Assembly: GCA_030549495.1 (NCBI GenBank)
Contig: JAUIRK010000991.1
Location: forward strand, 310,001 to 374,000
Source: Nectonema munidae
Taxonomy: Eukaryota > Nematomorpha > Nectonematoida > Nectonematidae
DNA length: 64,000 nt
Direction: 5' to 3'
The notes beneath the pieces are model-generated. The model saw only the letters and a list, made by a program, of their open reading frames with translations, did no database searches and was not told the origin of the DNA. The position numbers and the translations under genes are program-made. This document shows, in pieces, positions 9,146 through 22,000 of the stretch. The stretch's first letter is position 1. The number at the start of each line of letters is the position of its first letter.

Positions 9146-9992
9146 AGTGGCGTAACTAGCAGGGGCGAAGGGGGCTGCTGCCCCCTGGATTACTTCTGAC
9201 AAATTTTCAATGTCAAAACATGTCAACACTGACGAAAAATAATTTTTTTTTCTCATTGAATATTTTGTTTACAACTAACATTATAACTTAAAATCTAAAA
9301 GTTGAAGTTTTATTTTTAAAATTAAAAGTTGAAAGTGAATTTATTTTTGACGAGTACTTATCATTCAAAGATTTCTATAAAGAAGTGTGTTCACATAAGT
9401 CTTTTTCAAGTTCTGAATTTGTTCTATTTATGATTTCCAAAGACTTAGATAGAGCTTATCCAAATATATTTGCTTTATACAAAATATTTATTACCATTCC
9501 AGTCAGCTTAACTCAAGCCGAGCGAATTTTTAGTAGGTTGAAGTTGATAAAGCATTACATGCGCATTGCGCATGAGTGAAGAGCGTTTGAATGCTCTAGC
9601 TCTGCTGTCTAAAGAAAGAGAACTGGCTGAAAAAATTGATTTCAGTGTTGTCATTGAAAAGTTTGCCAACGTGAAGCAACGTAAATCTGAACTTTGATAC
9701 TATTCACGATAGAAAAGATAAACTTTAAGTGAGCAAAATTTTTTTATAATTTTTTAGTAAATAAATAATAATAAATGTTTTCTTCCGTTTTTGTTTATGT
9801 CATCCTTCTATCTTTTTTATTATTCATTACAAACGTGGAAAATCGATATTTGGGTGTGTTAAAAAATAAGATCTATTTGTATGTTTGTAAAACGTAATTT
9901 CTGTTGCATATAATTAAATTGACCTATAAATTTGTTGAGTGCAAATAGAGTTTGCCCCCCCCCCCCGGGTTCAAAACTTAGTTACGCCACTG
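9145..9992 (+). mobile_element. Internally deleted hAT transposon, TIR CAGTGGCGTAACTA
   Basis: The left end CAGTGGCGTAACTAG (9145-9159) is matched by its reverse complement, TAGTTACGCCACTG, ending at 9992. The 8 bases ATGCTGCC occur at 9138-9145 and again at 9993-10000, a perfect 8-bp target duplication if its last C is shared with the element's first base. Just inside the ends are GC tracts (GGGGGCTGCTGCCCCC at the left, a run of 12 C ending in GGG at the right). The 848-bp interior keeps only the C-terminal part of a transposase, so most of the gene was lost by internal deletion. Confidence 0.9.
9316..9697 (+). pseudogene. hAT transposase C-terminal (dimerisation) domain, truncated
   Basis: The reading frame contains YPNIFALYKIFITIPVSLTQ followed by AERIFSRLKLIKHYMR, matching the hAT C-terminal dimerisation motif (A-ER-FS-LK-IK). 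After one apparent single-base insertion near 9568-9571 the homology continues in another frame as MSEERLNALALLSKERELAE, ending in the short basic tail QRKSEL and a TGA at 9695-9697, where these transposases normally end. The N-terminal zinc finger and the catalytic DDE core are absent. It resembles the ZMYM1/ZBED-related branch of hAT transposases. It cannot encode an active enzyme. Its relatively good conservation apart from the frameshift suggests a moderately young copy. Confidence 0.85.
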
Positions 9993-10000
9993 ATGCTGCC
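9993..10000. repeat. hAT target-site duplication, right (ATGCTGCC)
   Basis: Directly follows the right terminal inverted repeat and is identical to 9138-9145. Confidence 0.8.
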
Positions 10001-11783
10001 CCTTTGTTGTTCATAAAAGTGAAGCTTATTTTTCAATTTCTGAAAAATGCAGTTAAAGCTCATCTTATTGAGAAAACAAGAATATATATAAAAATTTTAC
10101 TTACTTGTTTAAATTTATTTTATTCTATGCCTCTCAACTCTTCAAAACACACAAATGCTAACTAACTTTAGTGTATGCCTCCTTTAAATTAATATCATCT
10201 CCTTTAACACAGTAAATAATTATTTCTAAATAGTTATTGTATGCCTGCTTACTTAATCATCTCTTCAAAAACACATAGGTATATACTAGTCTTGTGGAGT
10301 ACTATCAAAAATATTTTGTCCATAACTTTGTATGAATTATTAGTTATTCACAATGGAGCATAGAAAAATGCCTCCATAGTTCTACCTACTATCTGGTTAT
10401 AAGTTGGGTTACAAAAATTGTTAGTTATCAGTGGGGTTACTTTTTGTTACGGGAGATAACAAAAAGAAACAATGAAATGTATAGAAAGTATATGTAACAT
10501 AGAAAGTATAGGCGTTTGCCAGACATACTATATATCTATCAAAAAAGTTTTGATTTTTTGATGAACCCCAGAAAACTAACTTCCAATGAAAATTTTTTAA
10601 TAAAAATTTGTATATTTACTAATAGGGTGCTAGATGCAAGATATATTAAATCTCAGAAAAATAATAAAAAATTTCTTTTTTTTCAGATGGAAGCTTAATT
10701 ATTTACGCATATATAGATGACTTTTTCGCGATAAGATTTCGAAGATTTGTTCATTTAAAAAAATATATAATGTAATATCTTTGGTTGGTTAGATGATGGT
10801 ACAGCTTATAGATAAAATATAATCCGAAAGCTGGTGTGATGTAATATCTTTAATATCTACAAATAGAGATGGAAACAGGCATATTTTAATTTTATAAAAA
10901 TTTTAAATTTTCATGTAATGGGAGAAAATCTAATGATCTCTTTTTACTTCCAATGCAAAATTTGGTTAAAAAACGTAACAGTAAATAATACGAGTTTTGA
11001 TTAGTTTTTTAAGAAAATAACGCACGAAAGCGACCACCACTCTCATGTGTGGAATTTTTTTACCTTTCAATTTTTCATTTGTTTTAACAAATTAGTAAAA
11101 CGCACAAACCAAAACAACAAATTTCTCTCAACAAACAAGACTTTAGATCACCATCGCATAAATTTTATTTATTCAATTGCAATGCTCTAAAATTGCATGC
11201 ATGATCAATATCAATAACAATATAGACAACATTCAGTAAATAGTGGAGTATAGAAAAAAAGTGAACGAGGAATATGTATTGTTTATGATATTGTTGATAC
11301 ACGTCACAGCTGATTGCGTAATTAACTGGCAAAGCAAATGTATGGAAAGAAACATTCAGCGTGAATCGAAATCACTTAGTTTTCACATTTATTCTAGTTT
11401 TTTATTTCTTACAATCAAGCCTTGTCGTAAGTTTTTCTTGTTTCTAGGAGATTGCAATTAAAAAGAAAGGATAAAAGACGTAGTATCGATTACTTTTAGC
11501 AACTTTTTAACAAAATATACACTCATACGCAGAGCCCACGCTACCTATTAAATTTTGGGACTGGAGCCTCCCTATTTTTACACGAGCCCGCTCCGAGCCT
11601 CAGTTTTTACACTAGATCTAATAATTTAGAAATTTATGCCCCAAGCAAGCCTCTAAATAATAATAATTAATGATAGAAAAAATAAAAAGTCTTTTTAAAT
11701 CGATTTTTTATAAACTGAGTTCTTTTTTGTTTCTTTATTGTTTTTGTCTTTCTATATTTTAAGAAATTTTTAAAAATTGTTTA
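10001..11783. other. Long AT-rich interval without a recognisable gene
   Basis: Open frames here are short and look like chance. Small direct repeats are visible: TATGCCT followed by TCTTCAAAA-type sequence near 10127-10150 and 10241-10275, and ATAGAAAGTATA near 10480 and 10500. A GC-richer patch at 11530-11600 (for example GAGCCCGCTCCGAGCC) may belong to a decayed transposon, possibly the outer part of the Tigger element that follows, but no end can be fixed. Confidence 0.45.
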
Positions 11784-12319
11784 ATGTCACACAAACATAA
11801 GGAATTTCCATTGTCTGAAAAATCAAGTTAATCAAGTCAAGTGGAGGTAAAAGTCAGAAAGAGCTTGCTGAAAATTTTCATGTTGGAAAACAACTGTTCA
11901 AAATATTTTAAAAAGGAAAAATAAATATCTTAAGTCGAATGAAGAAAATGTCAACCCCAACAAAACTATTAGAACTGAAAATAAAAAAGTGGATCAAACC
12001 GTTTGGTTGTGATTTCAGAGAGCAAGAGCTTCAAACATTCCGGTATCTGGACCGCTTATTCAAGAAAAAGCTTTGTTCATATCAAGTAGTCTGAACTTAA
12101 GAGATTTTAAAACATCTAATGGTTGGTTGGAAAAGTTTCGTTCAAGACACAATATCAGCTTTTCTAAAATATGTGGAGAACGAGGGGATGTTGATTTGAA
12201 AACAGTCGAAGATTGAAAAAACAAAATATCAGATATTGTGAAAAATTATGAAAGAACAGACATTTTCAACATGGATGACTCTAGCTTGTTCTATCAAGCT
12301 CTACCAGAAAAGTCCTTAA
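11784..12319 (+). pseudogene. Tigger/pogo-type (CENP-B-like) transposase, 5' part only
   Basis: The translation shows, in order: a start MSHKHKEFPLSEKSS (11784 on); an ELAENFHVGKQ helix-turn-helix piece (about 11861-11895); a second DNA-binding region, ASNIPVSGPLIQEKALFI then SNGWLEKFRSRHNISF, matching the Tc5/CENP-B helix-turn-helix; and TDIFNMDDSSLFYQALPEKS, matching the first catalytic aspartate block of pogo-type DDE transposases (usually NMDETGLFY). Several stops interrupt it, including TGA codons before FQRARASN and after LKTVED. The gene ends abruptly at the PEKSL block where the repeat-bearing element begins, and the rest of the DDE domain is not in the window. It is a dead DNA transposon remnant. 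Confidence 0.85.
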
Positions 12320-12323
12320 CTAA

Positions 12324-12729
12324 CCCTATCAGTGACGGGAGGGGGGGGGGTATTTTAGCCCCCCCCCCCCCCCTCAACTAAAATTTTTCTTGTACCAAAT
12401 TGGCTACAACTTTTACTACTATACTTCGTGACATTTTCTAAAATTGATAGCTGCATCTTTTGATACCATTTTCATGGCAGTTGAATGAGTTTTTCATGGT
12501 TAAATCTGTCAATCAAAAACAAAAGTTAAACTTTTTCAGCAAAATTCTGACAGTATCTCTAGTTAAGCTTATAACTTTGGTTCTATATTATATACTCGTT
12601 TGAAAATTTATAAATATACACTTTTGAACACATAAAACTTTATAGTTTAAATTTTTTCAAAATCCTGGTCACTTTTTGGGAAATGTCAATCAAAATTTTG
12701 ATTGATGACAAATATATCTAATAAAATAT
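12324..12729 (+). repeat. Unique leader of the repeat-bearing element, newer copy
   Basis: About 400 bases between the terminal motif and the first repeat unit. From about 12450 it aligns with the reverse complement of 5226-5400. The best-matched part, 12600-12740, includes TATACACTTTTGAACACATA, TAAATTTTTTCAAAATCCTG and AATGTCAATCAAAATTTTGA. It has no open frame. The G/C hairpin near its start is absent from the old copy. Confidence 0.75.
12341..12373. repeat. G-run/C-run hairpin (G10, 8-base loop, C15)
   Basis: Ten G (12341-12350), then TATTTTAG, then fifteen C (12359-12373). It can fold into a very stable stem, or the G strand could form a quadruplex-like structure. Such tracts are prone to length errors in sequencing, so the exact run lengths are uncertain. 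Confidence 0.8.
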
Positions 12730-13068
12730 ACCTTCAAATTTTACATAAAATATATTTTTTTATATCAAATCGGCCATACTGATTTCATTTTTGGATTTAT
12801 TTTTGGAATTTAGAAATTGAAAATACCTATAAGTGTGTAACAAACTTGCGGTTTACTTCTAAAATCTGTCTCTGAAAACATTCATTCAAATTTTACATTG
12901 AATATACACATTATTATAACAAATCAACAATCGCAATTTCATTTATAGATTGTTTTTGCATTTGGATTCAAAATTACCTATAAACGTATAAATTTGTGGT
13001 TCACTTCTAAAAATTGTTCCCAAAAACAAAATTTTCGGTTTACATCTAAAATCTGACTACGAAAACAT
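12730..13068 (+). repeat. Degenerate edge units of the satellite
   Basis: A first unit of about 152 bases (12730-12881), a second starting at 12882, and a truncated third piece ending TCTGACTACGAAAACAT at 13068. The first unit carries ancestral features shared with the old array at 3898-5225: ATCGGCCAT, CTTGCGGTTTACTTCTAAAA and TACATAAAATATAT, where the satellite has ATCAACAAT, TTTGTGGTTTACATCTAAAA and TACATGAAATACAC. The second unit is intermediate (AATCAACAA but GTTCACTTCTAAAA). Confidence 0.85.
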
Positions 13069-16000
13069 CCATTCAAATTTTACATGAAATACACACATTT
13101 TCATATCAAATCAACAATGCCAATTTCATTTATAGATTCATTTGGATTTCAAAATACTTATAAGTGTGAAACAGATTTGTGGTTTACATCTAAAAACTGA
13201 CTACGAGAACATCCATTCATATTTTACATGAAATACACACATTTTCATATCAAATCAACAATGCCAATTCCATTTATAGATTCATTTGGATTTCAAAATA
13301 CTTATAAGTGTGAAACAGATTTGTGGTTTACATCTAAAATCTGACTACGAAAACATCCATTCAAATTTTACATGAAATACACACATTTTCATATCAAATC
13401 AACAATGCCAATTTCATTTATAGATTCATTTGGATTTCAAAATACTTATAAGTGTGAAACAGATTTGTGGTTTACATCTAAAATCTGACTACGAAAACAT
13501 CCATTCAAATTTTACATGAAATACACACATTTTCATATCAAATCAACAATGCCAATTTCATTTATAGATTCATTTGGATTTCAAAATACTTATAAGTGTG
13601 AAACAGATTTGTGGTTTACATCTAAAATCTGACTACGAAAACATCCATTCAAATTTTACATGAAATACACACATTTTTATAACAAATCAACAATGCCAAT
13701 TTCATTTATAGATTCATTTGGATTTCAAAATACTTATAAGTGTGAAACAGATTTGTGGTTTACATCTAAAATCTGACTACGAAAACATCCATTCAAATTT
13801 TACATGAAATACACACATTTTCATATCAAATCAACAATGCCAATTCCATTTATAGATTCATTTGGATTTCAAAATACTTATAAGTGTGAAACAGATTTGT
13901 GGTTTACATCTAAAATCTGACTACGAAAACATCCATTCAAATTTTCATGAAATACACACATTTTCATATCAAATCAACAATGCCAATTTCATTTATAGAT
14001 TCATTTGGATTTCAAAATACTTATAAGTGTGAAACAGATTTGTGGTTTACATCTAAAATCTGACTACGAAAACATCCATTCAAATTTTACATGAAATACA
14101 CACATTTTTATAACAAATCAACAATGCCAATTTCATTTATAGATTCATTTGGATTTCAAAATACTTATAAGTGTGAAACAGATTTGTGGTTTACATCTAA
14201 AATCTGACTACGAAAACATCCATTCAAATTTTACATGAAATACACACATTTTCATATCAAATCAACAATGCCAATTCCATTTATAGATTCATTTGGATTT
14301 CAAAATACTTATAAGTGTGAAACAGATTTGTGGTTTACATCTAAAATCTGACTACGAAAACATCCATTCAAATTTTACATGAAATACACACATTTTTATA
14401 ACAAATCAACAATGCCAATTTCATTTATAGATTCATTTGGATTTCAAAATACTTATAAGTGTGAAACAGATTTGTGGTTTACATCTAAAATCTGACTACG
14501 AAAACATCCATTCAAATTTTACATGAAATACACACATTTTCATATCAAATCAACAATGCCAATTCCATTTATAGATTCATTTGGATTTCAAAATACTTAT
14601 AAGTGTGAAACAGATTTGTGGTTTACATCTAAAATCTGACTACGAAAACATCCATTCAAATTTTACATGAAATACACACATTTTTATAACAAATCAACAA
14701 TGCCAATTTCATTTATAGATTCATTTGGATTTCAAAATACTTATAAGTGTGAAACAGATTTGTGGTTTACATCTAAAATCTGACTACGAAAACATCCATT
14801 CAAATTTTACATGAAATACACACATTTTCATATCAAATCAACAATGCCAATTTCATTTATAGATTCATTTGGATTTCAAAATACTTATAAGTGTGAAACA
14901 GATTTGTGGTTTACATCTAAAATCTGACTACGAAAACATCCATTCAAATTTTACATGAAATACACACATTTTTATAACAAATCAACAATGCCAATTTCAT
15001 TTATAGATTCATTTGGATTTCAAAATACTTATAAGTGTGAAACAGATTTGTGGTTTACATCTAAAATCTGACTACGAAAACATCCATTCAAATTTTACAT
15101 GAAATACACACATTTTCATATCAAATCAACAATGCCAATTCCATTTATAGATTCATTTGGATTTCAAAATACTTATAAGTGTGAAACAGATTTGTGGTTT
15201 ACATCTAAAATCTGACTACGAAAACATCCATTCAAATTTTACATGAAATACACACATTTTCATATCAAATCAACAATGCCAATTTCATTTATAGATTCAT
15301 TTGGATTTCAAAATACTTATAAGTGTGAAACAGATTTGTGGTTTACATCTAAAATCTGACTACGAAAACATCCATTCAAATTTTACATGAAATACACACA
15401 TTTTCATATCAAATCAACAATGCCAATTTCATTTATAGATTCATTTGGATTTCAAAATACTTATAAGTGTGAAACAGATTTGTGGTTTACATCTAAAATC
15501 TGACTACGAAAACATCCATTCAAATTTTACATGAAATACACACATTTTTATAACAAATCAACAATGCCAATTTCATTTATAGATTCATTTGGATTTCAAA
15601 ATACTTATAAGTGTGAAACAGATTTGTGGTTTACATCTAAAATCTGACTACGAAAACATCCATTCAAATTTTACATGAAATACACACATTTTCATATCAA
15701 ATCAACAATGCCAATTCCATTTATAGATTCATTTGGATTTCAAAATACTTATAAGTGTGAAACAGATTTGTGGTTTACATCTAAAATCTGACTACGAAAA
15801 CATCCATTCAAATTTTACATGAAATACACACATTTTTATAACAAATCAACAATGCCAATTTCATTTATAGATTCATTTGGATTTCAAAATACTTATAAGT
15901 GTGAAACAGATTTGTGGTTTACATCTAAAATCTGACTACGTAAACAGCCATTCAAATTTTACATGAAATACACACATTTTTATAACAAATCAACAATGCC

Positions 16001-19000
16001 AATTTCATTTATAGATTCATTTGGATTTCAAAATACTTATAAGTGTGAAACAGATTTGTGGTTTACATCTAAAATCTGACTACGAAAACATCCATTCAAA
16101 TTTTACATGAAATACACACATTTTCATATCAAATCAACAATGCCAATTCCATTTATAGATTCATTTGGATTTCAAAATACTTATAAGTGTGAAACAGATT
16201 TGTGGTTTACATCTAAAATCTGACTACGAAAACATCCATTCAAATTTTACATGAAATACACACATTTTCATATCAAATCAACAATGCCAATTCCATTTAT
16301 AGATTCATTTGGATTTCAAAATACTTATAAGTGTGAAACAGATTTGTGGTTTACATCTAAAATCTGACTACGAAAACATCCATTCAAATTTTACATGAAA
16401 TACACACATTTTTATAACAAATCAACAATGCCAATTTCATTTATAGATTCATTTGGATTTCAAAATACTTATAAGTGTGAAACAGATTTGTGGTTTACAT
16501 CTAAAATCTGACTACGAAAACATCCATTCAAATTTTACATGAAATACACACATTTTCATATCAAATCAACAATGCCAATTTCATTTATAGATTCATTTGG
16601 ATTTCAAAATACTTATAAGTGTGAAACAGATTTGTGGTTTACATCTAAAATCTGACTACGAAAACATCCATTCAAATTTTACATGAAATACACACATTTT
16701 TATAACAAATCAACAATGCCAATTTCATTTATAGATTCATTTGGATTTCAAAATACTTATAAGTGTGAAACAGATTTGTGGTTTACATCTAAAATCTGAC
16801 TACGAAAACATCCATTCAAATTTTACATGAAATACACACATTTTCATATCAAATCAACAATGCCAATTCCATTTATAGATTCATTTGGATTTCAAAATAC
16901 TTATAAGTGTGAAACAGATTTGTGGTTTACATCTAAAATCTGACTACGAAAACATCCATTCAAATTTTACATGAAATACACACATTTTCATATCAAATCA
17001 ACAATGCCAATTCCATTTATAGATTCATTTGGATTTCAAAATACTTATAAGTGTGAAACAGATTTGTGGTTTACATCTAAAATCTGACTACGAAAACATC
17101 CATTCAAATTTTACATGAAATACACACATTTTCATATCAAATCAACAATGCCAATTCCATTTATAGATTCATTTGGATTTCAAAATACTTATAAGTGTGA
17201 AACAGATTTGTGGTTTACATCTAAAATCTGACTACGAAAACATCCATTCAAATTTTACATGAAATACACACATTTTCATATCAAATCAACAATGCCAATT
17301 CCATTTATAGATTCATTTGGATTTCAAAATACTTATAAGTGTGAAACAGATTTGTGGTTTACATCTAAAATCTGACTACGAAAACATCCATTCAAATTTT
17401 ACATGAAATACACACATTTTCATATCAAATCAACAATGCCAATTTCATTTATAGATTCATTTGGATTTCAAAATACTTATAAGTGTGAAACAGATTTGTG
17501 GTTTACATCTAAAATCTGACTACGAAAACATCCATTCAAATTTTACATGAAATACACACATTTTTATATCAAATCAACAATGCCAATTTCATTTATAGAT
17601 TCATTTGGATTTCAAAATACTTATAAGTGTGAAACAGATTTGTGGTTTACATCTAAAATCTGACTACGAAAACATCCATTCAAATTTTACATGAAATACA
17701 CACATTTTTATAACAAATCAACAATGCCAATTTCATTTATAGATTCATTTGGATTTCAAAATACTTATAAGTGTGAAACAGATTTGTGGTTTACATCTAA
17801 AATCTGACTACGAAAACATCCATTCAAATTTTACATGAAATACACACATTTTCATATCAAATCAACAATGCCAATTCCATTTATAGATTCATTTGGATTT
17901 CAAAATACTTATAAGTGTGAAACAGATTTGTGGTTTACATCTAAAATCTGACTACGAAAACATCCATTCAAATTTTACATGAAATACACACATTTTCATA
18001 TCAAATCAACAATGCCAATTCCATTTATAGATTCATTTGGATTTCAAAATACTTATAAGTGTGAAACAGATTTGTGGTTTACATCTAAAATCTGACTACG
18101 AAAACATCCATTCAAATTTTACATGAAATACACACATTTTTATATCAAATCAACAATGCCAATTTCATTTATAGATTCATTTGGATTTCAAAATACTTAT
18201 AAGTGTGAAACAGATTTGTGGTTTACATCTAAAATCTGACTACGAAAACATCCATTCAAATTTTACATGAAATACACACATTTTCATATCAAATCAACAA
18301 TGCCAATTTCATTTATAGATTCATTTGGATTTCAAAATACTTATAAGTGTGAAACAGATTTGTGGTTTACATCTAAAATCTGACTACGAAAACATCCATT
18401 CAAATTTTACATGAAATACACACATTTTTATAACAAATCAACAATGCCAATTTCATTTATAGATTCATTTGGATTTCAAAATACTTATAAGTGTGAAACA
18501 GATTTGTGGTTTACATCTAAAATCTGACTACGAAAACATCCATTCAAATTTTACATGAAATACACACATTTTCATATCAAATCAACAATGCCAATTCCAT
18601 TTATAGATTCATTTGGATTTCAAAATACTTATAAGTGTGAAACAGATTTGTGGTTTACATCTAAAATCTGACTACGAAAACATCCATTCAAATTTTACAT
18701 GAAATACACACATTTTTATATCAAATCAACAATGCCAATTCCATTTATAGATTCATTTGGATTTCAAAATACTTATAAGTGTGAAACAGATTTGTGGTTT
18801 ACATCTAAAATCTGACTACGAAAACATCCATTCAAATTTTACATGAAATACACACATTTTCATATCAAATCAACAATGCCAATTCCATTTATAGATTCAT
18901 TTGGATTTCAAAATACTTATAAGTGTGAAACAGATTTGTGGTTTACATCTAAAATCTGACTACGAAAACATCCATTCAAATTTTACATGAAATACACACA

Positions 19001-22000
19001 TTTTCATATCAAATCAACAATGCCAATTCCATTTATAGATTCATTTGGATTTCAAAATACTTATAAGTGTGAAACAGATTTGTGGTTTACATCTAAAATC
19101 TGACTACGAAAACATCCATTCAAATTTTACATGAAATACACACATTTTCATATCAAATCAACAATGCCAATTTCATTTATAGATTCATTTGGATTTCAAA
19201 ATACTTATAAGTGTGAAACAGATTTGTGGTTTACATCTAAAATCTGACTACGAAAACATCCATTCAAATTTTACATGAAATACACACATTTTTATAACAA
19301 ATCAACAATGCCAATTTCATTTATAGATTCATTTGGATTTCAAAATACTTATAAGTGTGAAACAGATTTGTGGTTTACATCTAAAATCTGACTACGAAAA
19401 CATCCATTCAAATTTTACATGAAATACACACATTTTCATATCAAATCAACAATGCCAATTCCATTTATAGATTCATTTGGATTTCAAAATACTTATAAGT
19501 GTGAAACAGATTTGTGGTTTACATCTAAAATCTGACTACGAAAACATCCATTCAAATTTTACATGAAATACACACATTTTCATATCAAATCAACAATGCC
19601 AATTCCATTTATAGATTCATTTGGATTTCAAAATACTTATAAGTGTGAAACAGATTTGTGGTTTACATCTAAAATCTGACTACGAAAACATCCATTCAAA
19701 TTTTACATGAAATACACACATTTTCATATCAAATCAACAATGCCAATTCCATTTATAGATTCATTTGGATTTCAAAATACTTATAAGTGTGAAACAGATT
19801 TGTGGTTTACATCTAAAATCTGACTACGAAAACATCCATTCAAATTTTACATGAAATACACACATTTTCATATCAAATCAACAATGCCAATTTCATTTAT
19901 AGATTCATTTGGATTTCAAAATACTTATAAGTGTGAAACAGATTTGTGGTTTACATCTAAAATCTGACTACGAAAACATCCATTCAAATTTTACATGAAA
20001 TACACACATTTTTATAACAAATCAACAATGCCAATTCCATTTATAGATTCATTTGGATTTCAAAATACTTATAAGTGTGAAACAGATTTGTGGTTTACAT
20101 CTAAAATCTGACTACGAAAACATCCATTCAAATTTTACATGAAATACACACATTTTCATATCAAATCAACAATGCCAATTTCATTTATAGATTCATTTGG
20201 ATTTCAAAATACTTATAAGTGTGAAACAGATTTGTGGTTTACATCTAAAATCTGACTACGAAAACATCCATTCAAATTTTACATGAAATACACACATTTT
20301 TATAACAAATCAACAATGCCAATTCCATTTATAGATTCATTTGGATTTCAAAATACTTATAAGTGTGAAACAGATTTGTGGTTTACATCTAAAATCTGAC
20401 TACGAAAACATCCATTCAAATTTTACATGAAATACACACATTTTCATATCAAATCAACAATGCCAATTTCATTTATAGATTCATTTGGATTTCAAAATAC
20501 TTATAAGTGTGAAACAGATTTGTGGTTTACATCTAAAATCTGACTACGAAAACATCCATTCAAATTTTACATGAAATACACACATTTTCATATCAAATCA
20601 ACAATGCCAATTTCATTTATAGATTCATTTGGATTTCAAAATACTTATAAGTGTGAAACAGATTTGTGGTTTACATCTAAAATCTGACTACGAAAACATC
20701 CATTCAAATTTTACATGAAATACACACATTTTCATATCAAATCAACAATGCCAATTTCATTTATAGATTCATTTGGATTTCAAAATACTTATAAGTGTGA
20801 AACAGATTTGTGGTTTACATCTAAAATCTGACTACGAAAACATCCATTCAAATTTTACATGAAATACACACATTTTCATATCAAATCAACAATGCCAATT
20901 TCATTTATAGATTCATTTGGATTTCAAAATACTTATAAGTGTGAAACAGATTTGTGGTTTACATCTAAAATCTGACTACGAAAACATCCATTCAAATTTT
21001 ACATGAAATACACACATTTTCATATCAAATCAACAATGCCAATTTCATTTATAGATTCATTTGGATTTCAAAATACTTATAAGTGTGAAACAGATTTGTG
21101 GTTTACATCTAAAATCTGACTACGAAAACATCCATTCAAATTTTACATGAAATACACACATTTTCATATCAAATCAACAATGCCAATTCCATTTATAGAT
21201 TCATTTGGATTTCAAAATACTTATAAGTGTGAAACAGATTTGTGGTTTACATCTAAAATCTGACTACGAAAACATCCATTCAAATTTTACATGAAATACA
21301 CACATTTTCATATCAAATCAACAATGCCAATTTCATTTATAGATTCATTTGGATTTCAAAATACTTATAAGTGTGAAACAGATTTGTGGTTTACATCTAA
21401 AATCTGACTACGAAAACATCCATTCAAATTTTACATGAAATACACACATTTTCATATCAAATCAACAATGCCAATTCCATTTATAGATTCATTTGGATTT
21501 CAAAATACTTATAAGTGTGAAACAGATTTGTGGTTTACATCTAAAATCTGACTACGAAAACATCCATTCAAATTTTACATGAAATACACACATTTTTATA
21601 ACAAATCAACAATGCCAATTTCATTTATAGATTCATTTGGATTTCAAAATACTTATAAGTGTGAAACAGATTTGTGGTTTACATCTAAAATCTGACTACG
21701 AAAACATCCATTCAAATTTTACATGAAATACACACATTTTCATATCAAATCAACAATGCCAATTTCATTTATAGATTCATTTGGATTTCAAAATACTTAT
21801 AAGTGTGAAACAGATTTGTGGTTTACATCTAAAATCTGACTACGAAAACATCCATTCAAATTTTACATGAAATACACACATTTTCATATCAAATCAACAA
21901 TGCCAATTCCATTTATAGATTCATTTGGATTTCAAAATACTTATAAGTGTGAAACAGATTTGTGGTTTACATCTAAAATCTGACTACGAAAACATCCATT

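Noticed and set aside
9932-10698. Short plus-strand open frames at 9932-10165 and 10516-10698
   Set aside because: The first crosses the end of a hAT element and begins in its C-run; the second is low-complexity. Neither resembles a known protein.
11243-11461. 72-residue plus-strand open frame with a hydrophobic C-terminal half
   Set aside because: No domain, promoter or codon-usage signal supports it; AT-rich DNA yields such frames by chance.
12324-13068. Helitron carrying an internal minisatellite
   Set aside because: Helitrons often carry tandem repeats, but here the ends are inverted repeats next to TTAA, and no CTRR-type 3' end or A/T insertion pattern was seen on the complete old copy.
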